The notes under the pieces were generated by a model. The model worked only from the letters and a program-made list of their open reading frames with translations. It did not search any database and had not been told where the DNA came from. Position numbers and translations under genes: made by a program. Positions 34,432 through 42,905 of a stretch of 64,000 nt of DNA are shown here, piece by piece (the stretch's first letter is position 1; every line of letters starts with the position of its first letter). Origin of the DNA: Desulfomonile tiedjei DSM 6799 (lineage in GTDB: Bacteria; Desulfobacterota; Desulfomonilia; Desulfomonilales; Desulfomonilaceae); assembly GCF_000266945.1 (NCBI RefSeq), contig NC_018025.1, forward strand, positions 3,972,001 to 4,036,000. The letters are read 5' to 3'.

Positions 34432-34924
34432 CGATCCAGAGCCACAGTACTGGGAAGGCATACTCGACAGGTCGCCATTGTTCGGGTCACGGGTGCGTCC
34501 TTGCCCGCAAAGATTCTTGTCGGGAACCCCATGAATGACTACTTGACATCTGGAACTCCATGAACATCCAATTTCTTGCCGGACCGAAGAAACGAGAACG
34601 CTATAGGCCTCAGGGTTTCAAGGCACCCGAGCATTGGAATGGCGTCGAGGTCATGCAGGACTCGGAGACGACGAGTGCAGCGGTAAGGGAAAGATCAAGA
34701 TGAAGGTGATTAATCGGCGTCCGTTTCGGCATCTCTCTTGTTCTGCCTGCCGGGACTCACCATCGCGTGCTGGATCGGCGCTCTGAGAGGATTCGTTAGA
34801 GTTCTTGAAGCCATGACTTCGGCATGACGGACACGGGGTTTGAAGCTGGCTTCTGACAGTCGTGGCCTGCCACAAGTCTTCGATTTTCAAGATGAGAATG
34901 CGCTCGCTTATGGAGGAGGAAGGC
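34432..34924. other. Intergenic region, no gene recognised
   Basis: Nearly 500 bases between the sigma factor and the 322-aa unknown gene contain no supported frame. Promoter elements for the downstream gene are expected but I cannot point to one. Confidence 0.35.
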
Positions 34925-35893
34925 ATGAAGCGCAACATGGACAATAACGGGACGCTTTCCGGGAACATTCAGACAGTTGCAGAATCCGCTGGTGGAGATG
35001 GCAAGTATAAGCGATCAGGTCAAAAGACCTCGCCATTGCGAATGGCAGAGATCAGGCAGATTTTGCGGAAAGGACAAGAGGCGGGAACTCACAAGGAATT
35101 CCTGGAAGTCTGCTTAAAACTTGGCGAAAAGCTGCTGAGGGAATTCTTCAATGACGCGATTGATTTGTACGAAAAACAGGGTTCGTGGGCTGGGGACCGA
35201 AAGAGCCAATTGGATCGTTACAGACAAGAGATCCTGAAGGACCCCGATCTGGAATGCAGGTCGAGTGACACGCTTCTGAAAGCGCTTTACCTGGCTTCCC
35301 AGGACAAGTGGCTTGAACACAAAGGCATCAAAGGCCGAGAGAAACTAAATTCTCTGGACAAGGAAGCGCTCATCCAACTGGAGCCTGGAGACCGCAAGGC
35401 GAAACTTGTAGAGAATTATCTCAACGGAGAACAGAGGCTTCTGGAAGTGTTACAGGTGATGATCAAGCATGAAACGTATTTTGGGGAATCGTGGCAAAAC
35501 CTGACCATTGACCAACTCAAGAAACTGCTTGAGCTTCATGACGTGACCCTTTTCCTTCCTGAAACCATAAACAAACTTGTGGAGATTTGCCACGACGCCA
35601 GCCCCGAGGATAAGGACAAGCTTGTGGAGCTGGTTTTGGCCACTTACGAGTACATAACCAAGTACCTTTTGGGGGGAATTTCGGCTTTGTATCTTACTCT
35701 GGGACGTCTGGATCTCGCCAAAGAAGTCCAAAACCAGCAGGAAAGGATGATGGATCGAGGTACAACTGATCATGAACGCGCTGTCATGATCCGTGATCCA
35801 CTTTCTGGCCATGATCCGGGGCATGACCACTCGGCTAAGTCCAGGGGAAAGATTGGGAGAACGGAGCGCCCCGAGAGTATCCCATTGACATAG
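34925..35893 (+). CDS. Unknown helical protein in the heat-shock island (322 aa)
   Basis: The start at 34925 follows GGAGGAGGAAGG; an in-frame ATG upstream lacks a site. The protein is almost wholly alpha-helical and highly charged. Segments such as CLKLGEKLLREFFNDAIDLY (about 60) and LDKEALIQLEPGDRKAKLVE (about 140) suggest a helical bundle. The tail is His- and Asp-rich (HDPGHDHS). There are no cysteine motifs and no membrane segment. It lies between rpoH and the first Hsp20 gene in the same direction. A chaperone-related or regulatory role is inferred only from position. Confidence 0.55.
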   Translation: MKRNMDNNGTLSGNIQTVAESAGGDGKYKRSGQKTSPLRMAEIRQILRKGQEAGTHKEFLEVCLKLGEKLLREFFNDAIDLYEKQGSWAGDRKSQLDRYRQEILKDPDLECRSSDTLLKALYLASQDKWLEHKGIKGREKLNSLDKEALIQLEPGDRKAKLVENYLNGEQRLLEVLQVMIKHETYFGESWQNLTIDQLKKLLELHDVTLFLPETINKLVEICHDASPEDKDKLVELVLATYEYITKYLLGGISALYLTLGRLDLAKEVQNQQERMMDRGTTDHERAVMIRDPLSGHDPGHDHSAKSRGKIGRTERPESIPLT

Positions 35894-36024
35894 CAACCAA
35901 TAAAAAGTTTTTTACCCCACTTGACATCCATTTTTCGATGGTTAGTCAGTTTGTTGATCAAATGATCAGGTTTCACACGTGCCGAGTATCATCGGCTCAA
36001 TCTATCCACAGGAGGTTTACGCGG

Positions 36025-36501
36025 ATGTTCGACCTCATTCCTTGGAGACAACGCGATGCGGGGATGGCTCCAGAACGGTCTGCTGTTGACCTCTGGAGAG
36101 AGATGGACAACCTCTTTGACCGCTTCTTTGGCGACATGCCTTGGCCTGGGCGCTCCACGACGAGACAGTTCGCTCCGGCTCTCGACGTCTTGGAGAATGA
36201 CAACGAGTTCGTCATAAAGGCTGAGCTTCCTGGAGTTGATCCGAAAGAAGTGGACATCAACCTTACGGGAAATCTCTTGACCATCAAAGGTGAGAAGAAA
36301 GATGAAAGAGAGGAAACACGAGAGGACTTCCATAGAGTTGAGCGGTCATACGGTAGCTTCTCCAGGTCTTTCCAACTCCCCTGCGAAGTACTGGAAGACA
36401 AGATCGAAGCCCAGTACAAGAATGGGGTACTGGATCTCAGAATTCCCAAGGCTGAGGGAGCCAAGAGGAAGTCAGTCAAAATTGAGGTGAAGCAAGCATA
36501 G
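36025..36501 (+). CDS. hsp20: Small heat shock protein, Hsp20/alpha-crystallin family
   Basis: CAGGAGG precedes the ATG at 36025. The 158-aa protein has a short N-terminal arm (SAVDLWREMDNLFDRFF) and the alpha-crystallin domain from about residue 50: ALDVLENDNEFVIKAELPGV, LTIKGEKK, ERSYGSFSRSFQLP, and YKNGVLDLRIPK. The last ends in the conserved A-x-x-x-n-G-V-L motif. A basic C-terminal tail follows. It holds unfolding proteins as an ATP-independent chaperone. A TTGACA-like box at 35923 lies upstream, with no good -10 partner. Another Hsp20 gene follows 376 bases later; the two differ clearly in sequence and N-terminus. Confidence 0.92.
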   Translation: MFDLIPWRQRDAGMAPERSAVDLWREMDNLFDRFFGDMPWPGRSTTRQFAPALDVLENDNEFVIKAELPGVDPKEVDINLTGNLLTIKGEKKDEREETREDFHRVERSYGSFSRSFQLPCEVLEDKIEAQYKNGVLDLRIPKAEGAKRKSVKIEVKQA

Positions 36502-36877
36502 CTACAGACCGGTCACAAAACCGGGATGCACGGAGGGGGGTCTTTTCATGATGTGAAGTTGCCGGGCGCAATCCAGACCTGTGAAGAATTGGTCACATGG
36601 TGCAGGAACCGGAATTGATTCCACTGCTGCCGGGTCACGGACTCCTCGGACATTACGAAGAGAACGGGGGTCAATTTCCAATTGAGTCCTGCAAATCATA
36701 GTACGTGCGACCGAAAAAGGGTCCCAATTGTCCCTCGCAGGAAGAAGTAAGGAGGTATATCGTCCGGCGTGGCGGGTGGCAGCGGGGCCTCGTCTACGGG
36801 GCTCTCGTCGCCACTCCTTGATCTCTACTTCTAACTACCGGCAGTAGTAGGTGCTCGAAATAGGAGGAAGCATAGCA
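36502..36877. other. Intergenic region between the two Hsp20 genes
   Basis: No gene is supported. The region probably contains a separate promoter for the second Hsp20 gene, given its length. I see no clear terminator, CIRCE element or sigma-32 consensus. Confidence 0.35.
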
Positions 36878-37441
36878 ATGGATATCAGCAAACTTGCTCC
36901 CTGGAATTGGTTCAAAAAGGAAGAAGAACGTGAGGGGTCTACATTGCCAATCAAGAGGAAAGACTCACAGGCCCTGAGCCATTACTCCCATCCAATGTCG
37001 CAACTTCATTATGAGATAGATCGCCTATTCGAGGACGTTTTTCGGGGCTTCGGATTTCCTTCATTGGGGATTGGCAGGGGTTTTCCGAGGATTGCCCAGA
37101 CCGACTGGCTGAAACCTACTCTGGATGTTGGAGCCACGGACAAGGAATACACGATTTCGGTCGAACTGCCCGGAGTGGACCAAAAGGACGTCCATTTGGA
37201 ACTGGTCAGCGACACTCTCCAAATCAAGGGCGAGAAGAAGCAGGACAAGGAAGAGCGAGATAGAGACTTCTATCGTATTGAACGGTCCTACGGATCGTTC
37301 CAGCGTGTATTATCGCTACCGGAAGACGCTGACCGAGATCATATCAGCGCTGTGTTCAAAAATGGGGTGATGAAGATTACCCTACCGCGTAAAGCGTTAC
37401 CTCAAATCGGGACGAAACAGATCGAGATCAAGACGGGGTAA
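36878..37441 (+). CDS. hsp20: Small heat shock protein, Hsp20 family (second copy)
   Basis: The start at 36878 follows TAGGAGGA and gives 187 residues. The N-terminal arm is longer than in the first copy and contains WNWFKKEEE and QLHYEIDRLFEDVFRGFGFP. The alpha-crystallin domain runs from about residue 75: TLDVGATDKEYTISVELPGV, LQIKGEKK, ERSYGSFQRVLSLPEDAD, and FKNGVMKITLPRK. It lies 47 bases upstream of the radical SAM gene in the same direction. Two distinct Hsp20s often form mixed oligomers with different clients. Confidence 0.92.
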   Translation: MDISKLAPWNWFKKEEEREGSTLPIKRKDSQALSHYSHPMSQLHYEIDRLFEDVFRGFGFPSLGIGRGFPRIAQTDWLKPTLDVGATDKEYTISVELPGVDQKDVHLELVSDTLQIKGEKKQDKEERDRDFYRIERSYGSFQRVLSLPEDADRDHISAVFKNGVMKITLPRKALPQIGTKQIEIKTG

Positions 37442-37488
37442 GCGTTATTCTTTCTGATTTTGGCCGTCCTGAGAAAAGGGGGATTCCC

Positions 37489-38880
37489 ATGGAATTCATG
37501 AACCGAGTAAAGAGGATGACAAGAGAGCAGGCTGCACATACTATGCTCCAGCTACTGCCTCACGTTTCCGCTGACACGTTCATGAAACTGACACTGCTGG
37601 CGTCACGAGTTGTGGAAGGTGAAGAGGCGAATGCAGCCATTCGAGCCGTCATGGACAGTCTCCGAGAAGGCGATGACAGCCAGGCTTCACGAATGTTCAG
37701 GCGTGTGATGACAGAACTTTCGCCTCATTGCTTACAGGCGGTCGGCCGAACCCTGTTTGTAAACGGACTTTTACGCAGCTCTGCGATTCGCCGAGATTTT
37801 GAGGCTAAGCACGGTTTCGATCCCCCTTTTACGCTTCTCATCAGTCCCACCATGCAGTGCAACCTCAACTGTGTGGGCTGCTATTCGGGGCGATATGTGC
37901 GTGAAAAAGGACTATCGAATGAGCTTCTTGACCGCCTCCTGGCCGAAGCACGGGACATGGGAACCCTTTTTATAGTGTTTAGCGGAGGAGAGCCTCTCAC
38001 GCGTAGACAGGACCTGTTTGAACTGATACGCAAGTACAACGACATGTATTTCATGTTTTACACCAACGGGACGCTCATTAATGACTCCGTGGCCGACGAG
38101 CTTCACGACTTGGGAAACGCCGGGGCAGTGATCAGTCTTGAGGGTTTCGAGGAGGCGACCGACGCCAGGCGTGGTAAAGGAACCTACCAAAGGGTCATGG
38201 CTGCAATGGACATGCTCAAGGAAAGGGGAGTGCCTTTCGGCACTTCTCTCACTGTTACCAGGAACAATGTTGAGGAGATTACAAGTTCGGAGTTCTTCGA
38301 ACATTTGTACAACAAGGGAGTTATGGTGGCGTGGTTCTTTCTGTTCATGCCGGTTGGCAAAGACCCTGATGTCTCACTCATGCCCACTCCGGAGCAGCGA
38401 GAATATCTCCGGCATCGTGATCGGGCTCTTCGGGAAGAGTTTCCCATATTCATAGCCGACTTCTGGAATGACGCCCCTTACGTGGGGGGATGCATTGCAG
38501 GAGGCAGGCGCTACCTGCATATTACGCCCAAAGGCGATGTTGAACCTTGCGTTTTCACACACGTAGCTGTAGAAAAGATCTATAATAAGACTCTGGTCGA
38601 AGTCCTGAACAGCGATTTCTTCAAGTATATCCGTTCCCTGCAACCTTACTCTGAGAATCTTTTGACGCCCTGCATGATCATCGATAATCCGCACGTTTTC
38701 AGAGACGTATGTCGCAAATGCGGGGCGTATGGAACGCATGACGGGGCAGAGGACGTTCGAACCAAGATCAAAGATGAAATGGACGATTATGGCAGCCAAG
38801 TGAGAGCGCTTTTCGATCCAATCTGGGCAACCGAAAAGGCTGAATACGGCTACACCGATTCCCTGCAGGCAGCAGGATAA
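37489..38880 (+). CDS. Radical SAM protein with SPASM-like C-terminal domain
   Basis: The 463-aa protein has the radical SAM iron-sulfur motif CNLNCVGC at about residue 125, then FSGGEPLTR and TNGTLINDSVADEL. The C-terminal third has cysteines in GGCIAGGRRYLHITPKGDV, PCVFTHV, TPCMII and CRKCGAYG, as in SPASM proteins that bind extra iron-sulfur clusters. The first 110 residues are a helical domain found on a subgroup of these enzymes. SPASM enzymes mostly modify peptides or install cofactors. No precursor peptide gene is evident. The gene closes the rpoH and Hsp20 group. GGGGG precedes the ATG. Confidence 0.8.
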   Translation: MEFMNRVKRMTREQAAHTMLQLLPHVSADTFMKLTLLASRVVEGEEANAAIRAVMDSLREGDDSQASRMFRRVMTELSPHCLQAVGRTLFVNGLLRSSAIRRDFEAKHGFDPPFTLLISPTMQCNLNCVGCYSGRYVREKGLSNELLDRLLAEARDMGTLFIVFSGGEPLTRRQDLFELIRKYNDMYFMFYTNGTLINDSVADELHDLGNAGAVISLEGFEEATDARRGKGTYQRVMAAMDMLKERGVPFGTSLTVTRNNVEEITSSEFFEHLYNKGVMVAWFFLFMPVGKDPDVSLMPTPEQREYLRHRDRALREEFPIFIADFWNDAPYVGGCIAGGRRYLHITPKGDVEPCVFTHVAVEKIYNKTLVEVLNSDFFKYIRSLQPYSENLLTPCMIIDNPHVFRDVCRKCGAYGTHDGAEDVRTKIKDEMDDYGSQVRALFDPIWATEKAEYGYTDSLQAAG

Positions 38881-38967
38881 ACTTTAGGCCCTGTTCGTGA
38901 TGTATGTCGGCTCATCAACCAGACAACCGGACCTTTGGGAAGCATGTGTGTTCAGTGGCAACAGAGA

Positions 38968-39919
38968 CTAAGGAGCCCTTGGTGAATTCGTGCAAAGTTC
39001 ACAGAGGTCCTCTATTGCGGCCGTTCCCGCGCACATCACGGTGTCGGCTCCTCCCCAATAGATCTTGACGGAGCCATCGTCTTCGGGGATCGCTCCACAG
39101 GTGAAAACGACATTGTGAACGTACCCTGTCACCTCCCACGGATCTTCAGGTTGAAGTATCCAGTCGTCGGCAATTCCCAAAACTTGCGAGGGATTACGGG
39201 AATCGTGGAGGGCGCATCCCAATCTGTAAATTGCCCCGTCCATGGTCCGAAAGACACCGTGGTAAATACTGAGCCATCCCTTTTCAGTCTCAATCGGTGT
39301 CGCACCAGGGCCGATCTTCATCTGATCCCAATGGTACGGGGCGGGCTTCATAGCGACACGGGAATCACCCCAATGAATCAGATCGGGAGAGTAGGAAATC
39401 CAGATGGACCAAGGAGCAATTTCAGTGTGCGGCCGGTCGAGTCGAGCAAATCGGCCGCCGAACTTCTTTGGAAAAAGGACCACATTGCGGTTATCAGCCT
39501 GAGTTATGAGCGCAACGCGTTCGACTGACTTGAAGTCTTCAGTCTTGGCCAGGCCTATTCGCACTCCATGTCTGGAATACGCGCTGTAAGTGACAAAAAA
39601 CTCTTGTCCCATCCGGCAGATTCGAGGGTCTTCAATGCCGTACTCTTCATATTCGGCAAACAAACCTTGCTCGGCCGGTCTCATAAAGGGCCGTGGATCA
39701 ACGCTGAATCGGAACCCGTCCTCGCTTCGCGCTTCGGGCAAGCCCAAGAATTGAACGCCCATTGCTCAGGTGGGACCGGAAAACCAGAACATAGTCAGTC
39801 CGGGTCTTGACCGCACCGGCGTTGTGAACTGTCTCAACCGTGTAGGGCACGTCCTCTTTCGTAAGTATGGGATTTCCATCGTACCTGCGTACCGGCCAGT
39901 TCTTTGATCTGGTTGACAT
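38968..39919 (-). pseudogene. GH130 mannoside phosphorylase, frameshifted by a 7-bp duplication
   Basis: The start at 39919 follows GGCAGGAG. The first frame encodes RRYDGNPILTKEDVPYTVE and VHNAGAVK up to GRSILGLARSA, then stops. The next frame continues GFRFSVDPRPFM, YGIEDPRICRM (catalytic Asp region), WISYSPDLIHWGD and YHGVFRTMDG. Removing one copy of the tandem CGCTTCG at 39723-39736 restores a continuous LARSEDGFRF and a 314-codon frame, the same length as the intact paralogue at 46664. GH130 enzymes phosphorolyse beta-mannosides. The gene overlaps the end of the glycosyltransferase gene by 86 bp. It is either inactive or switched on by loss of the repeat. Confidence 0.85.
39723..39736. 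repeat. 7-bp tandem duplication in GH130 gene
   Basis: CGCTTCG occurs twice in immediate succession. The second copy shifts the reading frame of the GH130 gene. Slippage at such a repeat could restore the frame. Confidence 0.85.
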
Positions 39920-41276
39920 TGTCTCCTGCCCTTCCATAGTCGTCCTCAAATCGCTCTATATCATCCTCGCCGAAATAGCTGCCCATCTGCACTTCAATGA
40001 ATACGACCGGCTCATCTCCAGGATTCGAAACGCGATGCTTGGCTCCTTCAGGAATATCAATGGAATCACCAGGATTTAAAGAAATTTTTTCAGCATCTCG
40101 AATGACGAGCGGATTGCCGCTGACGACCGTCCAATGCTCTGCTCGTCTCTTGTGGCGTTGCAGGCTAAGCCGTTTTCCGGGAAAGACGACTATTCGTTTC
40201 ACCTTATGGTCGGGCAGATCAGAGAGAACCTCGTAGTAGCCCCATGGCCGGTGGTCTTCTCTCTTCGTTTGTTCCAGGATTTGGTGGTAGAGTCCGAGGT
40301 ATTCGTCTACCATGCGATCTCTGGAAAACCGCTCTTCCGCTATCTTCCTACAGTCACGGCGCGATATCTCTCCAATTCGCTCGACCGCTTCAGCCGCGGC
40401 GGACACATCTTTCACAAGAAACCCGTTGATCCCATTATGGATAATTTCCGGCATGGAACCTCTCGGGTAAGCTATAACCGGCGTGCCACACGCGTTGGCT
40501 TCAACCACGGAAAGGCCGAACGGTTCCTCAAAGCTTATGGGATGCAAGAGTGCGAGTGCGCTTCCGAGAAGTTCGTTTCGTTTCTCAGGCCCTACTCTGC
40601 CTATGTACTTGATGCGTTGACCGTCCAGCCGTGGCTCAATCTGGGAGCGAAAATACTCCTGATCCTGGATCACCCCAGCAATAATAAGCTCTCGCCTGGC
40701 TCGGCTGGCAATTTCAATGGCCTCTCGGGTTCCTTTCTCAGGGTGAATGCGTCCGAAAAAGAGCAGATAGTCGCCGTTACAATCGTTAAACGTGAAAGAT
40801 TCAAGGTCGATCCCATGATAGACCGTCGCCATGTACGTGAGTTCAGGTGACCGATCCGCGTCGCTTATGGACACGTAGTAAACCTTGCCATTGTATTTCT
40901 TGTATGCTGGCAGAATTCTCTGAGAGGAGAATCCGTGAATGGTGGTCAGCACAGGGGTCGTCGTCAGACCTGAATAGCTGAGTGGGAGAAAATCGAAGTG
41001 GTTGTGAATAAGATCAAAATCATCTGCCATTTCAAAGAGTTCACTAATGTGAAGGCATTCCCAAACCTTGGGGTCTAGTGTCTTGTCCTCCTCATAAGGC
41101 CTCGGAACAACGGCGTGCAATATGCCGCTCGTTTCGGAGTCTGCCGTTGCAAAAAGGGTAACTTCCACTCCTCGCCTCACCAAACCCTCGGTAAGGAGCG
41201 AAACGACTCTCTCCCACGGCCCGTAATGTCTTGGAGGAGTTCGCCACGCAATGGGCGAAAGCATCGCTATACGCAT
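39834..41276 (-). CDS. GT4 glycosyltransferase fused to a mannose-6-phosphate-isomerase-type cupin
   Basis: Residues 1 to about 345 are a GT-B glycosyltransferase of family 4. They contain GPWERVVSLLTEGLVRRGVE, FGRIHPEKGTREAIEIA, the sugar-nucleotide site FEEPFGLSVVEANACGTPVI and MPEIIHNGINGFLV. Residues about 355-450 match the C-terminal cupin of bifunctional ManC/PMI enzymes: RPWGYYEVLSD, PGKRLSLQRHKRRAEHW, PGDSIDIPEGAKHR and GEDDIERFEDDYGR. The separate gene 27 bases upstream is ManC without its cupin. So the isomerase half appears transferred onto a glycosyltransferase. AGGAGG precedes the ATG. It probably transfers mannose from GDP-mannose. Confidence 0.85.
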   Translation of the reverse strand: MRIAMLSPIAWRTPPRHYGPWERVVSLLTEGLVRRGVEVTLFATADSETSGILHAVVPRPYEEDKTLDPKVWECLHISELFEMADDFDLIHNHFDFLPLSYSGLTTTPVLTTIHGFSSQRILPAYKKYNGKVYYVSISDADRSPELTYMATVYHGIDLESFTFNDCNGDYLLFFGRIHPEKGTREAIEIASRARRELIIAGVIQDQEYFRSQIEPRLDGQRIKYIGRVGPEKRNELLGSALALLHPISFEEPFGLSVVEANACGTPVIAYPRGSMPEIIHNGINGFLVKDVSAAAEAVERIGEISRRDCRKIAEERFSRDRMVDEYLGLYHQILEQTKREDHRPWGYYEVLSDLPDHKVKRIVVFPGKRLSLQRHKRRAEHWTVVSGNPLVIRDAEKISLNPGDSIDIPEGAKHRVSNPGDEPVVFIEVQMGSYFGEDDIERFEDDYGRAGDNVNQIKELAGTQVRWKSHTYERGRALHG

Positions 41277-41302
41277 ACCGAAAACCTCCTGCCGGCAATA
41301 AG

Positions 41303-42376
41303 TTACAGCAAGTGCTCGTACCCGTGATTCTTGAGTATTTCGTGCAGCTTCCTAACGTCCTGGGCACGGTCTTTCCTGCAGATCATGAGAGCGTCGGATG
41401 TATCGACCACGATCAAGTTCTCAGCTCCTATCAAGGTCGCAAGTTTGTAAGGGGAACTTACAATGCACTCCCTGCTTTGAAGCGAAACAACCTGGCCCCT
41501 GATCGCGTTCCCCCCATCGTCGCAATCCCACACGCTTTCAAGCGAGGCCCAGCTGCCCACATCGTTCCAATCTACGTCGATAGGCAGACAAAGCACGTTG
41601 TCAGCCTTTTCCATGACTCCATGGTCAATGGAAACGGCCTCAATACGATCATAGGCTTGCTTGATGGCCAGGCTTTCTTCAGCTGTTCCCAATGACCCTG
41701 AAATCTCCCTTATCGCATTGCTGAGCTTGGGAAGGTGCTTGTCAAGAGCATTTATGATGTTAGCGGCCTTCCATACGAACATGCCGCTGTTCCACATATA
41801 CTTTCCAGAGGCAAGGTAAGATTCTGCAGTGACGAGGTCCGGTTTTTCAACAAATTGGGCGACCTTGTACACGGTCTTGGGTCCGCCTCCCGATAGGCGC
41901 TCCCCGATTCTGATGTACCCGTAACCTGTCTCCGGGCGATTGGGCACGATGCCGAACATGAGAAGGTATTCACCGTTGGTTACTGTGTCTACGGCTACCT
42001 TCATAGCTTCCAGAAATTCCTTCTCTTTACCAATCAAATGGTCAGAAGGGAGCACGACCATCAAAGCTTCCGGGTCTTTATTGCTGAGCTTGTACGCCGC
42101 GAGTGCAATACATGCGGCTGTGTTTCTGCCCACAGGCTCAGCCACAACCTGATCATTGCCCAATTCGGGCAATTGACGCTTTAGTTCGTCTACGTGGGGA
42201 GCGCCAGCGATGACCATGATCCGCTCATACGGGATGATCGGAGTGATTCGCTCCACAGTGGCCTGGATCATGGTCTTCTGGCCAGCGATGCTAAGAAGCT
42301 GCTTGGGTCGTTTTCTTCTACTGTGAGGCCAAAAACGGGTTCCGCTCCCGCCTGCCATGATTACTCCGTGAACCAT
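41303..42376 (-). CDS. manC: Mannose-1-phosphate guanylyltransferase
   Basis: The 357-aa enzyme has the nucleotidyltransferase signature GVIMAGGSGTRFWPHSRRKR and PKQLLSIAGQ at the start, then VVLPSDHLIG, ETGYGYIRIG, FVEKPDL and WNSGMFVWKA. It makes GDP-mannose from mannose-1-phosphate and GTP. Compared with bifunctional ManC/AlgA (about 480 aa) it lacks the C-terminal cupin; that domain is found on the next gene of the operon. GAGG lies upstream of the ATG. It is the first gene of the minus-strand operon ManC, GT4-cupin, GH130. Confidence 0.9.
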   Translation of the reverse strand: MVHGVIMAGGSGTRFWPHSRRKRPKQLLSIAGQKTMIQATVERITPIIPYERIMVIAGAPHVDELKRQLPELGNDQVVAEPVGRNTAACIALAAYKLSNKDPEALMVVLPSDHLIGKEKEFLEAMKVAVDTVTNGEYLLMFGIVPNRPETGYGYIRIGERLSGGGPKTVYKVAQFVEKPDLVTAESYLASGKYMWNSGMFVWKAANIINALDKHLPKLSNAIREISGSLGTAEESLAIKQAYDRIEAVSIDHGVMEKADNVLCLPIDVDWNDVGSWASLESVWDCDDGGNAIRGQVVSLQSRECIVSSPYKLATLIGAENLIVVDTSDALMICRKDRAQDVRKLHEILKNHGYEHLL

Positions 42377-42905
42377 TGTTCAGTAACCTCACCCCAGATT
42401 TCGCTCCGGCGGAACATGCTATTCTCTCTTTGAGACCCAGTCCTTTTGTCAAACAGGCGCCAGCCAGTGGCATGTATTTCGCCGGATGCCCTATTGAGAG
42501 TTCCTCTGGAATCCGTACTGTACGTGGAATTGACCATGTCAAGTCCCTCTGGGGAAAAAACTCCCAACACCCAAAACTATTCATGGCTGATCCACAAGAT
42601 TTTATCAGGTCAAGGCGGCAGTTTTTTTACAGAATTGCTTGTGCAGGAGATTTTTTCCTCGGAATCAGGGGCTCTCAAGCAGACGTTTCCCCTGTTTCCA
42701 ATGTGGTTTCTTGCTCACGCGGATTGAAGACACAGATGGCGGTAATTGTGACTGGTACGGGGCTTGACATTCGCAGCCCCGATGACCATTCCGTTAAACA
42801 AAACGGCGAGCAGCAGCTGGCTCTTGGCGTGTCGATTTGCGGAATAAGGATTGATTGTACCTTCGGGCCAAGGGGTCCGCGCAGGGAGGACATGGAGGGA
42901 CAGTC
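42377..42905. other. Divergent promoter region of the mannoside operons
   Basis: These 529 bases lie between two divergent operons and should carry both promoters. A TTGACA at 42766 could be a -35 box for the + operon, but no good -10 follows. No gene is supported. Confidence 0.4.

Noticed and set aside
35915-35950. Sigma-32-type promoter for the first Hsp20 gene
   Set aside because: A TTGACA-like box exists, but no matching -10 at proper spacing. Not listed as a feature.
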